The position numbers and the translations under genes were made by a program. From J054 sp963850255 (GTDB lineage Bacteria > Pseudomonadota > Gammaproteobacteria > Steroidobacterales > GCA-2729495), in the NCBI GenBank assembly GCA_963850255.1, contig CAWKLL010000029.1, forward strand, positions 54,792-118,791: a stretch of 64,000 nt of DNA, given 5' to 3'. Positions 35,740 to 44,372 of the stretch are shown piece by piece. The notes under the pieces are model-generated. The model was given only the letters and a program-made list of their open reading frames with translations, was not told the origin of the DNA and searched no databases. Position 1 is the first letter of the stretch; the number at the start of each line of letters is the position of its first letter.

Positions 35740-36411
35740 TTACATGATGGCCTTGACCTGGGACAGACTGAGCTGCTCCCCGGCTTCGGTGGTTATCTGG
35801 GCGCTGCGGCCGCCGCCGGTCAGCGTGATGCTTTGCACGCGCGTGCCGACATAGGTAGGCAGCGCTTCCTCGACACCGCCGTTACGCAGTCCCGCGGCAA
35901 TGACGTAGTTGCCCGCCGGGGCGCGTTCGCCATCCGGCAAAGTGCCATCCCATTCAAAGGTCGCCATGCCGGACTGGCGATTGCCCAGCGGCAGTTCGCG
36001 GACCACCTGGCCCTGGGCATCAGCGATGCGAACGAAAGCGGCGTTAGTGGTGTAGGGCAGTTGCACGCCGCCCTTCAGCGGTGTTTCTGCGCCCAGCGTG
36101 CCAATGTTGCCGTCGGCCAGGACACTGCGGCCGACCATGGTCGAAGCCTGCAAAGCCTGGCTGGCGCCCATGGAATCGGCCAGGCTTTCCATCGATTCAT
36201 TCATTTCAGCAATGCCGGCCACCTGGCTGAACTGCGCCATCTGGGCGATGAATTCACCGTTTTCCATCGGCTGGAACGGATCCTGATTACGAAATTGTTC
36301 GATCATCAGCATCATGAAATCGTCCTGGCCGAGTTCACTCTTTTCCGCCTGGGTTTGTTTTTGCACCGCCAGGGAGCTGAGTTCGAAATCCGAATTGGGC
36401 ATGTTGATCAT
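35740..36411 (-). CDS. flgD: Hook assembly cap protein FlgD
   Basis: A 223-residue hook-capping protein. The N-terminal QDDFMMLMIEQFRNQDPFQPMENGEFIAQMAQFS motif is diagnostic, followed by a FlgD Ig-like/Tudor region. The GGAG upstream fits the ATG at 36411; a second ATG three codons on is possible. It lies 22 bases after flgC. Confidence 0.95.
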   Translation of the reverse strand: MINMPNSDFELSSLAVQKQTQAEKSELGQDDFMMLMIEQFRNQDPFQPMENGEFIAQMAQFSQVAGIAEMNESMESLADSMGASQALQASTMVGRSVLADGNIGTLGAETPLKGGVQLPYTTNAAFVRIADAQGQVVRELPLGNRQSGMATFEWDGTLPDGERAPAGNYVIAAGLRNGGVEEALPTYVGTRVQSITLTGGGRSAQITTEAGEQLSLSQVKAIM

Positions 36412-36433
36412 TGAGAAGTTGCTCCGTTAGGTC

Positions 36434-36847
36434 TTACTGACCCATTGACAAAGTTCGTAACAAAAGTTCTTTTGAGGTATTCAGGACTTCAACGCTGTTC
36501 TGATAGGAACGCGATGCAGAAATCATGTTGACGAGTTCATCCACCGAATTAACGTTGGACATATAGATGTAGCCTTCTTCATCCGCCTGCGGATGGCCGG
36601 GCTGGTGTACCTTCACCGGTTCCGCCTGGCTGACGGTCACGTCGGATACGCGCACACCGACACTGGAGCCGTCCATGGATTGCTCGTTCATAACCGTCTG
36701 AAAGACCGGCTGGCGCGCGCGATAGGCGCCTTCGGCAGTTCCGGAAACGGACTCGGCGTTGGCCAGATTACTGGCGGTGGTATTGAGTCGCACTGACTGG
36801 GCGCTCATGGCCGAGCCGGCGATATCGAAAACTCTAAACAGGCTCAT
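36434..36847 (-). CDS. flgC: Flagellar proximal rod protein FlgC
   Basis: A 137-residue rod protein with the N-terminal signature MSAQSVRLNTTASNLANAES and C-terminal VNSVDELVNMISASRSYQNS. It starts 2 bases after the flgB stop. Frame and length are normal. Confidence 0.96.
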   Translation of the reverse strand: MSLFRVFDIAGSAMSAQSVRLNTTASNLANAESVSGTAEGAYRARQPVFQTVMNEQSMDGSSVGVRVSDVTVSQAEPVKVHQPGHPQADEEGYIYMSNVNSVDELVNMISASRSYQNSVEVLNTSKELLLRTLSMGQ

Positions 36848-36849
36848 GA

Positions 36850-37243
36850 TCAGCGTCCTCCGGTCAGAGCAAGTCGTATGCCGCGGATGCGGCTGTTCAA
36901 AAATGTCAGGGTGGCCTGGTAGCGCACCGCGGTTTCTGCCACGGCCGCACTTTCCTTCTGACTGTCTACTGTGTTGCCATCCTGGGATGGCTGGTCCGGC
37001 ATGCGGTACAGCACCTCAGCCCGATTCGGGTTGCCGCCAACGCTGATATGTCTGCTGCGTCGTGGCTGCCATGGGTATTTGCTCGCCGGCACTGTTAAGT
37101 GCCGCCTTGAAGTCCAGGTCACGCGCCTTGTAGTTAGGCGTATCTGCATTGGCCAGGTTGTCGGCCAGCAGCTGCAATCGCTGGCTGGCGACGCCCAGGG
37201 CGCGCGCATGAATTCCAAATGAACTGTCGAGATCGAAAGGCAT
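36850..37243 (-). CDS. flgB: Flagellar proximal rod protein FlgB (one-base frameshift)
   Basis: About 130 residues when repaired. The N-terminal half (MPFDLDSSFGIHARALGVAS, LADNLANADTPNYKARDLDF) and the C-terminal half (HISVGGNPNRAEVLYRMPDQ to the end) lie in two frames that meet near 37051. Dropping the A in CAGCAGACAT joins TTQQ to HISVGG. The ATG at 37243 lies 33 bases after a full sigma-54 promoter. It is the first gene of the rod-hook operon. Confidence 0.92.
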
Positions 37244-37275
37244 CTTGGCTTCCGGTTTTTTCCTGCAGGAGTAAA

Positions 37276-37291
37276 TGCAAGTCCCGTGCCA
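37276..37291 (-). promoter_or_regulatory. Sigma-54 promoter of the flgB operon
   Basis: On the minus strand it reads TGGCACGGGACTTGCA, a full consensus match, followed by TTTA as in the divergent flgA promoter. It lies 33 bases before the flgB ATG. Confidence 0.89.
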
Positions 37292-37641
37292 GAATCCCAA
37301 TTGGGGCTAAGATTCCTGCAACAAGGTGAAAGGCCGGCAAGCCATTGCCGATCACCGGCAGAATCGGAAACCTGCGCGGCAAGTTATTGCCGCTATAGCT
37401 GACGACCTGTTCCAGGGATTCAGAAAGATCTTTTGGGAGCCTGTTCAGGTGACGGAGAATTGGCGCTTGGCGACGGTGTGCCGACGCTGAAGTGGCTTTC
37501 GCTGTTCTACTCGCCGACACAAAAATTTGCCAGCGCCGAGGACAGGATTCAGCGCCTATATAAAGTGCAGAAGCTGGTTGCCTGGGTCTGAGTGTAGAAA
37601 TCGGCTGCCCGGCGCGGCTGACCGTGGACCATGTTGGTATC

Positions 37642-37658
37642 TGGCACGCGTTTTGCAT
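37642..37658 (+). promoter_or_regulatory. Sigma-54 promoter of flgA
   Basis: It reads TGGCACGCGTTTTGCAT, a full -24/-12 match, only 11 bases upstream of the flgA ATG. The expected transcription start falls almost on the ATG, so the flgA transcript would be nearly leaderless if this is its only promoter. Confidence 0.86.
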
Positions 37659-37668
37659 TTACCCAGGC

Positions 37669-38361
37669 ATGAAACGTTTTCTGCCTGTTCTTGCCCTGTT
37701 TGCGATGGTCTCGGCCATGGCCGGCGATTGGCATTCGCATCAAGATATCCGTGACGCTGCGGCAGACGCCGTGCGCCTGAAGCGGGCCATTCCGGGTGCC
37801 CGTGCTGAGATTGTCGCCGACGACCTTGATGCCCGCTTGCACCTGGCGCGTTGTGCGCAGCCGCTGGACGTCAAGCTGCCCTTTGACGGTCGACGCAGCA
37901 GCCGCATTACCACCGAGGTGCGTTGTGCCGGGCCGAAACCCTGGAAAATCTTTGTGCCGGTGCGTTTGGTGATTTACCAATCGGTGCTGGTGGCGGCACG
38001 CGTGTTGCCCAAAGACAGTTTTCTTAGTGCCGAGGACCTGGTGCTGGCTGAGAGAGATACCAGCCGTATGAATTATGGCTACCTGGTTCGCCTGGAAGAT
38101 GCCGTCGGCCAGCGCCTGCGCCGCTCACTGGCACTCGGCGATGCCCTGACCCCCGGTAACCTGGAAACCCCGGCGCTGATCACCCGCGGCCAGCATGTCA
38201 CCCTTGAGGCCCGTGGGCGCGGATTGACCGTGCGCATGGCCGGGGTGGCCGAGGCTGACGGCATTCGCGGGCAGATTATTCCGGTCAAAAACCTGCGCAG
38301 CGGTGAGAAGGTGCAGGCGGTGGTCCGCTCGGCCAAAGCCGTTGAGGTATTGCTGCAGTGA
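37669..38361 (+). CDS. flgA: Flagellar P-ring assembly chaperone FlgA
   Basis: A 230-residue periplasmic chaperone for FlgI. A signal peptide (MKRFLPVLALFAMVSAMA) precedes the mature protein. The C-terminal SAF-type domain has LVLAERDTSRMNYGYL and VTLEARGRGLTVRMAGVAE, ending in GEKVQAVVRSAKAVEVLL. I chose the ATG at 37669; a longer frame includes the promoter. It is divergent from flgB and followed by flgM. Confidence 0.93.
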   Translation: MKRFLPVLALFAMVSAMAGDWHSHQDIRDAAADAVRLKRAIPGARAEIVADDLDARLHLARCAQPLDVKLPFDGRRSSRITTEVRCAGPKPWKIFVPVRLVIYQSVLVAARVLPKDSFLSAEDLVLAERDTSRMNYGYLVRLEDAVGQRLRRSLALGDALTPGNLETPALITRGQHVTLEARGRGLTVRMAGVAEADGIRGQIIPVKNLRSGEKVQAVVRSAKAVEVLLQ

Positions 38362-38379
38362 AAAAGATGGTTTTTGCCC

Positions 38380-38407
38380 TAAAGTTTCATCAAGGCCCGG
38401 CCGATAA
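38380..38407 (+). promoter_or_regulatory. Sigma-28 (FliA) promoter of flgM
   Basis: It reads TAAAGTTT, 12 bases, GCCGATAA: both boxes are perfect, with a spacer one base longer than the enterobacterial N11. It lies 40 bases upstream of flgM and gives the usual FliA-FlgM feedback loop. Confidence 0.92.
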
Positions 38408-38447
38408 GGGGGTGGGAGCTTACGCGTCCCGCCAGGAGCATTGAGAA

Positions 38448-38759
38448 ATGGCTGATAAAATAAGCAGTTACGTTGGGTCTGGTATTGACATAAGCAATGC
38501 CCGTAACCGCCAGGTGAACAAGTCGCCGGGTGCCGAGGATACCCAGGCACGCAACCGGCCGGAGCCGGCGCGTGACGGGGTGGATTTCTCGGACACGGTA
38601 ACCAATCTTCAGCGCATTGAACGCCAGCTTAAGGACACCGCCGAGGTGGATTCCGCGCGGGTCGCAGAAGTCCGCGCGCGAGTGGATGCCGGCGAATTCG
38701 AGATCGACGGCGATCGCGTAGCCGAGAAACTGGCGCGGCTTGAGCAGGATCTGAGCTGA
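38448..38759 (+). CDS. flgM: Anti-sigma-28 factor FlgM
   Basis: A 103-residue anti-sigma factor that holds FliA inactive until it is exported through the finished hook. The C-terminal helices (VDSARVAEVRARVDAGEFEIDGDRVAEKLARLEQDL) have the family pattern; the N-terminal half is polar and disordered. A GGAG lies before the ATG. It is followed one base later by flgN. Confidence 0.94.
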   Translation: MADKISSYVGSGIDISNARNRQVNKSPGAEDTQARNRPEPARDGVDFSDTVTNLQRIERQLKDTAEVDSARVAEVRARVDAGEFEIDGDRVAEKLARLEQDLS

Positions 38760-38760
38760 C

Positions 38761-39225
38761 ATGGAAGCCCAGCAGCCACAGCCTGACGGCGAAGCCATGC
38801 GGCGCTTGCTGGATCGCCAGCTAGAGGCACTGGCGCGTGTCCTGGATTTGCTGGGCGACGAACAAAGCGCGCTGTTGAGCCGCGATGCGGCCGCGCTGGA
38901 GCTGGCCACGGGCAGTAAAAGCCAGGCGCTGGCGCGCAGCGATGAACTGGAGCAGCAGCGCCGCGCGCTGGCGCCCAGTCTTTCCGACATGGAGCACCTG
39001 GCCGCCGACGAGGCCATCGCCAGACGTTGGGAACAACTGCTAGGCCTCACCCGGCAATGTCGCGAACAAAACGATGCCAATGGTCGCCTGATTCGTCGTC
39101 AGCAGCAGCGCGTAGAGTCTGCCCTGGATCTGCTTTGCGGCAATCCGGCCGGCGACAGCGACTTGTATGGCCCCGATGGGGAGCAACGGCGCAAACCCGG
39201 TCGGTCGCCGCTGGCCTCGGTCTAG
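38761..39225 (+). CDS. flgN: Flagellar chaperone FlgN
   Basis: A 154-residue helical chaperone for FlgK and FlgL. It shows the FlgN pattern: LLDRQLEALARVLDLLGDEQSAL at the N-terminus, QRRALAPSLSD in the middle and RQQQRVESALDLLCG near the C-terminus. It starts 1 base after flgM. Conservation is low, so position adds weight. Confidence 0.9.
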   Translation: MEAQQPQPDGEAMRRLLDRQLEALARVLDLLGDEQSALLSRDAAALELATGSKSQALARSDELEQQRRALAPSLSDMEHLAADEAIARRWEQLLGLTRQCREQNDANGRLIRRQQQRVESALDLLCGNPAGDSDLYGPDGEQRRKPGRSPLASV

Positions 39226-39308
39226 GGCCGGAGCAAACAGGCGTCGTCGTCGCTGCAGCTCTCGTCAGCGAAAAATACCCAAGGCTTTGAAAATATTGCG
39301 GTTTTTAA

Positions 39309-40169
39309 TCAGCTGATCGTAGCGCGTACGTCGGCGATACGGTCAGCGCGATCGCGGGCCAGTTCCAGAAAGCTCAGCCCTGAAAGCTGCACCGGCTCCA
39401 GTATGGCTTCGATCTTGGTGGCCACGCCATTGCTGGCTTCCTTCAGGCTGTCATAGAGTTTCGCGCAGGACAAGAGTCGGGTGTAAAGCGTCAAATTCTC
39501 GTTGTCGCCCGCGGCAATACCGTCCTGATTTTCCACCGCTTCGCCGAGATAGTCGGGCATGCCCCAGCTTTCCATAAAGGCCCGGGCAATGGTCGGGTGC
39601 CAGCTGCGGGTGGTCTGTTCCCAGTTGGGATTGCCGGCAATGTCCAGGCCTTCGCCGTGTGCACGGGTCAGCAGGTAAAGATTGCCGAGTTGATGGAACA
39701 GGCCGGCGGCCAGCGCTTCGTCGGCGCGCAGGCCATCGATTTCGTCGCCGAGAACATGGCAGATGGCGGCTACGCCGTTGGAGCGGCGCCAGATTTTTGC
39801 CAGTTCCGGGCGCACCGGCTGCAGCCATTCCTGTTGTTCGATTTGCCGCATCGCGTAGGCCGTGGCGGTGCTGCGCACAATATTAAAGCCCAGCTGGGTG
39901 ACCGCCGCACGGGGCTCGCCGACTTCGCGTCCGGTGGTGTTGAACGCGGCAGAATTAGCCAGCTGAATCAGTCTTGCCGCCAGCGCCGGTTCGGTGCTGA
40001 CGCGCTCGACGATGTCTTTTACGCCTTTACTCTCGTCGGCCAGATCCTGATGCAATCTGGCGACGCTATCGGGAAATCCGGGCAGCTCGAGGTCGTCTTT
40101 ACCCAGATCCTCGGCCATATTCTGGACAAATTTGAAAGCTGCGGCGTTCAATTCAGCTGTATCAGTCAT
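39309..40169 (-). CDS. HDOD domain protein
   Basis: A 286-residue protein with an HDOD domain, a catalytically inactive relative of HD phosphohydrolases. Recognisable segments are ELPGFPDSVARLHQDLADES, LIQLANSAAFNTTGREVGEP, AVTQLGFNIVRSTATAYAMRQ and GLFHQLGNLYLLTRA. HDOD proteins act in signalling, some with c-di-GMP or motility pathways. I chose the ATG at 40169, with GGGAG upstream; the longer frame has no family sequence. It converges on flgN with an 83-base gap. A role in motility is inference from position only. Confidence 0.85.
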   Translation of the reverse strand: MTDTAELNAAAFKFVQNMAEDLGKDDLELPGFPDSVARLHQDLADESKGVKDIVERVSTEPALAARLIQLANSAAFNTTGREVGEPRAAVTQLGFNIVRSTATAYAMRQIEQQEWLQPVRPELAKIWRRSNGVAAICHVLGDEIDGLRADEALAAGLFHQLGNLYLLTRAHGEGLDIAGNPNWEQTTRSWHPTIARAFMESWGMPDYLGEAVENQDGIAAGDNENLTLYTRLLSCAKLYDSLKEASNGVATKIEAILEPVQLSGLSFLELARDRADRIADVRATIS

Positions 40170-40436
40170 TGTTCTCCCTCTTTTGCAGCCACAATAGCCG
40201 GCGACAAGCGCCATGTGCGGGCCCGGTTCACATGTTTGAAGTATCGGCGCCTTGGCAGACAAACTTTAGCGACATAGTCCTCCGGCTTATCAGGGAATTC
40301 CCGATTGCCAGCGCAGCCCGCGCGGAGAAAAATCGCAGCCAGGCCAGCTAACGGGTGGCTGTCCGGCGATGCAGTAATCCCGTTTCGGTGTCTGAGTTCG
40401 GGGGAACTCATACCGGCGGGTAGCTGGAGGTGCAAA

Positions 40437-40529
40437 GTGCGCGAATTTCAAGCGATTCAAGGCATTGTAATTGCTGTTGGCCTGGGCCTTGCGCTCTGGG
40501 CGGTGATTGCGATCGGACTGCTCGGCTAG
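40437..40529 (+). CDS. Small single-pass membrane protein, 30 residues
   Basis: A GTG-started ORF with a strong GGAGGT five bases upstream encodes MREFQAIQGIVIAVGLGLAL and a further 10 residues, almost all one hydrophobic helix. It ends 3 bases before the convergent AraC gene. No family is recognised. The good ribosome binding site and clear membrane helix make it plausible, but it could be chance. Confidence 0.45.
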   Translation: MREFQAIQGIVIAVGLGLALWAVIAIGLLG

Positions 40530-40532
40530 GCA

Positions 40533-41543
40533 CTAGCCGTTGCGGAATTCCCGCGGCGACATGCCGGTCCAGCGCCGGAATGCGCGGGAAAAATTGCTCT
40601 GGTCTGAAAACCCGAGCAAGTAGGCGACTTCGCTCAAGGAAAGCTCCTGGCCTCGCACGTAGGCTTCAGCCAGACGTTGCCGGGTATCTTCGCGGATTGT
40701 CTGAAAGCTTTGCCCCTCAGCGTGCAACTGGCGTTGCAGGGTGCTCAGGCTGCGGTTCATTCTTTTCGCCACGGCCTGTTGCGAGGCCTGTCCCGATGGC
40801 AGCATATCGACCAGCAACTCGCGCACAGCCGAAGCCACGCGCTCCGGATCCAGACCTGCAAGGTAGTTTTCCGCCACAGCATCATTGGCGTGCGCCAGCT
40901 CGGCATTTTCCCCGGGCAGAGTGAGTTCCAGTGCGGCCCGGTCGAGGATCAGTCCGTCATAGTCTTCGTTAAAAAGCACCGGTGCATTGAATGCCGCCAC
41001 GTATTCGCCTGCCCGGCTATGGTCGGCGTGCCGGAAGGACACAGACAGGGGCTGGAAATGCGGGCCGCTGGCGACCTGGCATAACTTTACGATGGCCAGG
41101 GTAAACGCGTCGATGGTGGCATTGGCCGAATGCACCTGGGCGGCGTCGTCGGAATAGCTGAAGCGCATGCGGGTGTCGTCAAGTTTATCCAGTTCCAGGC
41201 TTACCGGGCTGGTCGATAACAGTTTGTAGTAGCGCTGCAGGCGTTGCAGTGCTTCGAGTAAATTGCGGCTGGCCAGCCAGGAATAGCCGATGGCGTGAAA
41301 GGTGGTAATGCGCATGCGCGCGCCCACGGCCAGGCCGAAGCAAGGGTCGCCCGTTGCGGCCACGGCGCCGTGCCAAAGCTGCACCAGTCGGGCCGAGGGA
41401 TACCGCGCCCCGGCGACGTGCAGGCGGCGCGCATCCAGACCCACTGAGGCAAATAAAGGCCCAGGCTCTACGCGATAATTTTCTCGCAAGGTCTCGGCTA
41501 GCAGCTGGGCGCCGGTAGTGAGATTGCTGTGTTCGAGCATCAT
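40533..41543 (-). CDS. AraC family transcriptional regulator
   Basis: A 336-residue regulator. The N-terminal two-thirds matches the arabinose-binding-like domain of the OruR/ArgR-like group (LLAETLRENYRVEPGPLFASVGLD, YYKLLSTSPVSLELDKLDD). The C-terminal AraC DNA-binding domain has two helix-turn-helices and the motif LSLSEVAYLLGFSDQSNFSRAFRRWTG. I chose one of two adjacent ATG codons (41543/41540). It is divergent from a small gene of unknown function. Its effector and targets are unknown. Confidence 0.9.
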   Translation of the reverse strand: MMLEHSNLTTGAQLLAETLRENYRVEPGPLFASVGLDARRLHVAGARYPSARLVQLWHGAVAATGDPCFGLAVGARMRITTFHAIGYSWLASRNLLEALQRLQRYYKLLSTSPVSLELDKLDDTRMRFSYSDDAAQVHSANATIDAFTLAIVKLCQVASGPHFQPLSVSFRHADHSRAGEYVAAFNAPVLFNEDYDGLILDRAALELTLPGENAELAHANDAVAENYLAGLDPERVASAVRELLVDMLPSGQASQQAVAKRMNRSLSTLQRQLHAEGQSFQTIREDTRQRLAEAYVRGQELSLSEVAYLLGFSDQSNFSRAFRRWTGMSPREFRNG

Positions 41544-41630
41544 AGGGTGATTGTCATAGCTGACCCGCAGGGAATACAAGGCGACCGACACGGACCAGTC
41601 ACAACTGGGCAATGTCCCTAGCATCGCTTG

Positions 41631-42017
41631 ATGCCAAGCCCGCCACCCTCCGATCCAGACTTGGAGACCATCGCGGCCGTCGATCGGGTGGCCCGCGCAG
41701 CGCAGCTGTGGCTGCGCCGGGAGGTGGCACACGGCGTGGCCGCCGCGCCCGGCACACGCGCGCATCGCGAACTGGCTGCCGGCCTGGTGGTCAGATTGTG
41801 CGAGCGTCTGCAGCTGGATCGCGCGGAGACGCTGTTGGCGGGCTACGCCGTAGCGCTGCTCCAGTCAGAAACGGACATGGCCATGGATTTGCCCCTGCGC
41901 ATGACAGGCACCGGACAATCCGCCGACTACCTGCGTGGTGTGGCGGCTGCCGAGTCTCTGTTTAGCGTGCTTACCAGCCCGCCCGCTGCCGGCCATACCC
42001 GCGGGGTGATTGTCTGA
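41631..42017 (+). CDS. Hypothetical protein
   Basis: A 128-residue, Ala/Leu/Arg-rich, probably helical protein that I do not recognise. It has no signal peptide or clear membrane segment. It starts with ATG at 41631 next to a TTG at 41628, 87 bases from the divergent AraC gene, which may regulate it. Third-codon GC is high, as in real genes here. Confidence 0.6.
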   Translation: MPSPPPSDPDLETIAAVDRVARAAQLWLRREVAHGVAAAPGTRAHRELAAGLVVRLCERLQLDRAETLLAGYAVALLQSETDMAMDLPLRMTGTGQSADYLRGVAAAESLFSVLTSPPAAGHTRGVIV

Positions 42018-42131
42018 GAGGCTTTTCTACCAGACCTTTTCAGCATCCATAGGGACTTTCCCGCTTGCCCTGACAGCTGCAATTCGGCTAAATCATGTAT
42101 AAGTAGCCGTAATTACTAAGGAGCAGGGCTC

Positions 42132-42575
42132 ATGGCGGATAATAAGGCAATCGTATTCCCAACGGATTTTTCGGAAGTTTCACTGTCAGCACTGCCCTTG
42201 GCGCAGCGCATGGCCGCGGTGATGGATGCCCAGCTGCATTGTATTTATACGGTAGAAGAACCGCATATTTACGCTACGCTGGATATGGGTCCGGTACCGA
42301 TTCCCACGGCAGAAGAGCTGTCCTCCAGTGCCGCAACGCGCTTGAACCAGTTTGCCGCCGATCATTTGCACGGGATGAGCAAAACCGCGGTGACCAAAGT
42401 GCTTACCGGCCGGCCGGCCGAGGAGATTGTCCGGTATGCTAGCGACGTTGATGCCGAGATGATTGTCATGACCACGCATGGTTATAGTGGCGTCAAACAT
42501 GTAGTTTTGGGTAGCACCACCGAAGCCGTGCTACGCCACGCCAGTTGCCCCGTACTGTCAGTGCGCGCCGACTGA
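42132..42575 (+). CDS. Universal stress protein, UspA family
   Basis: A 147-residue single-domain Usp protein. The N-terminal strand-helix (AIVFPTDFSEVSLSALPLAQ) and the ATP-binding motif G-x2-G-x6-GS (GYSGVKHVVLGSTTE) followed by VLRHASCPVLSVR are typical of the nucleotide-binding branch. AAGGAG lies 9 bases before the ATG. It is a single-gene unit. Confidence 0.93.
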   Translation: MADNKAIVFPTDFSEVSLSALPLAQRMAAVMDAQLHCIYTVEEPHIYATLDMGPVPIPTAEELSSSAATRLNQFAADHLHGMSKTAVTKVLTGRPAEEIVRYASDVDAEMIVMTTHGYSGVKHVVLGSTTEAVLRHASCPVLSVRAD

Positions 42576-42614
42576 CGCGGCGCCGGCGGCGGTAAGCCTG
42601 GCAAGGGGAAGTTT

Positions 42615-42731
42615 ATGGAAGTTGTTGTATCCGTGGTCGCGGTAGTGATCGCGCTCGGCTGTTTTATTGCCATTTTTCGCAGCGATTGGGGCAAGAAAAA
42701 ACGCGACAAGGACGGTGGCGACTCTAGCTGA
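42615..42731 (+). CDS. Small membrane protein, 38 residues
   Basis: ATG preceded by AAGGGGAAG encodes one hydrophobic helix (VVVSVVAVVIALGCFIAIF) followed by a very basic tail (RSDWGKKKRDKD). It lies 39 bases after the UspA gene on the same strand and may be its partner. Small hydrophobic-plus-basic proteins of this type are common but unclassified. No family recognised. Confidence 0.55.
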   Translation: MEVVVSVVAVVIALGCFIAIFRSDWGKKKRDKDGGDSS

Positions 42732-42762
42732 TGCGGCGGTGTGTTCTGTGCTGCCGCTGCGC

Positions 42763-44196
42763 TTATTCCGATAATTCCTTAAACGCCTGAAGTGCCCGTT
42801 GGCGGGCTGCTTTGTGATCCACTATCGGCAGCGGATAACTGTCGCCTATGCCTGCGCTGCGGCGCAGATCAGCTGCAGCGGCCCAGGGCGTATGCACCAG
42901 TTTGTCCGGTAACGCCTGCAACTCCGGAATCCAGCGGCGAACATAATCGCCGCCGGGATCAAAGCGCTCGCCTTGCCGGGTAGGGTTAAAAATTCGAAAA
43001 AACGGCGCTGCGTCGGTCCCACAGCCGGCCACCCATTGCCAGCCGGCTGCGTTATTTGCCAGATCGGCATCCACCAGGGTGTCCCAGAACCAGCGCTCGC
43101 CAAACTGCCAGTTAATGAGCAGATGTTTTACCAGGAATGATGCCGCCACCATGCGCACTCGATTATGCATCCAGCCGCTATGCCAGAGTTCGCGCATACC
43201 GGCATCGACAATCGGATAGCCCGTACGTCCTTGCTGCCAGGCCTGCAGACCCGTCGGATCGTCGCGCCAGGGAAACTGCTCGAAGGCCGGCCGCAGTGGC
43301 CGATGCTCCAGGGTCGGCCAGTGAAACAGCAAATGACTGGAAAAATCCCGCCAGCCGAGTTGGCGCAGGAAAGCTTCGGCGCCCACCTGCAGGGATTCAT
43401 CGCTGCGCTGTTCGCTGCGCAGTGCATGCCAGACCTGGCGCGGGCTGATTTCGCCGAAGCGCAGATGGGCCGAAATCCTCGCCGTGGCGCGTTTGTCAGG
43501 GCGGTCACGCTCGCTGGGATAGGCGGAAACCCGGCTGCCGCTGAAACCGCTCAGTTGCTGCCGGGCCGACGCTTCGCCGACTTGCCATTCAGATGCAATG
43601 CCCGTGGACCAGTCTGGATTGCTTGGCAGCAGATGCCAGGACTCGAGGCGGTCACTGCGGATAGGGGTACCCGTATAGGCTCGCATGATTTCCGGTATCG
43701 GCAGGCTTGCGCGTGGTTCAGCGCTGGCCTGGCAGGCTTTCCAGAATGGCGTAAACACCTTGTACGGTCGGCCGCTGCCGGCAAGGATCTGCTCGGGTTC
43801 GAATAACAATTTACCGGCCCGCCGGTGTAACGTGACTTGTTGGCCGAGCTGCTGGTTGATCTGTTGTTCTCTGACTACGGCGCCGGGTTCATATTCGCGG
43901 TTGAAGAATAAATCCGTGGCGCCCGTGCCTGCCGCTATTTCGTCAAGAAGATCGGCACTATTCCCGCGGCGCAGGATCAGGGTCTGGCCATGCCGGCGTA
44001 GATTGTTGATCAGTGACTGAAGACTGTGATGGAGCCACCAGCGGCTGGCGCCGCCCAGGCTGCGCGGGCCTTCATCGTCGAGTATGTACACCAGGATCAA
44101 CGGCTTGCCGGTAGCGGCAGCCGCATGCAGTGCCGCGTTATCAGCCAGGCGCAGGTCGGAACGAAACCAGTAAATAACGGGTGTATCGGAGGTCAT
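42763..44196 (-). CDS. phrB: Deoxyribodipyrimidine photolyase
   Basis: A 477-residue class I CPD photolyase that uses blue light and FAD to split pyrimidine dimers. The N-terminal alpha/beta antenna domain starts VIYWFRSDLRLADNAALH. The FAD domain has RFGEISPRQVWHA, GYPIVDAGMRELWHSGWMHN, RMVAASFLVKHLLINW and DADLANNAAGWQWVAG. Length is normal. It stands alone, converging on the small membrane ORF. Confidence 0.95.
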   Translation of the reverse strand: MTSDTPVIYWFRSDLRLADNAALHAAAATGKPLILVYILDDEGPRSLGGASRWWLHHSLQSLINNLRRHGQTLILRRGNSADLLDEIAAGTGATDLFFNREYEPGAVVREQQINQQLGQQVTLHRRAGKLLFEPEQILAGSGRPYKVFTPFWKACQASAEPRASLPIPEIMRAYTGTPIRSDRLESWHLLPSNPDWSTGIASEWQVGEASARQQLSGFSGSRVSAYPSERDRPDKRATARISAHLRFGEISPRQVWHALRSEQRSDESLQVGAEAFLRQLGWRDFSSHLLFHWPTLEHRPLRPAFEQFPWRDDPTGLQAWQQGRTGYPIVDAGMRELWHSGWMHNRVRMVAASFLVKHLLINWQFGERWFWDTLVDADLANNAAGWQWVAGCGTDAAPFFRIFNPTRQGERFDPGGDYVRRWIPELQALPDKLVHTPWAAAADLRRSAGIGDSYPLPIVDHKAARQRALQAFKELSE

Positions 44197-44372
44197 AAGC
44201 TATTCTTCGTTGCTCGGGCTGGCACAGATCTACTGGCTTGCGGCGCACCCACTGCCAGGTCGTGGCGAATAGATCTTGGCGTCGCCGTCCATGCGCGGTA
44301 GTGTTGCGCTCTCAAAAGCCGGGCCCGCTGGCAAGTCAGCGCCGGCGAGCTGCTACCGATAGAGGATTCGCT

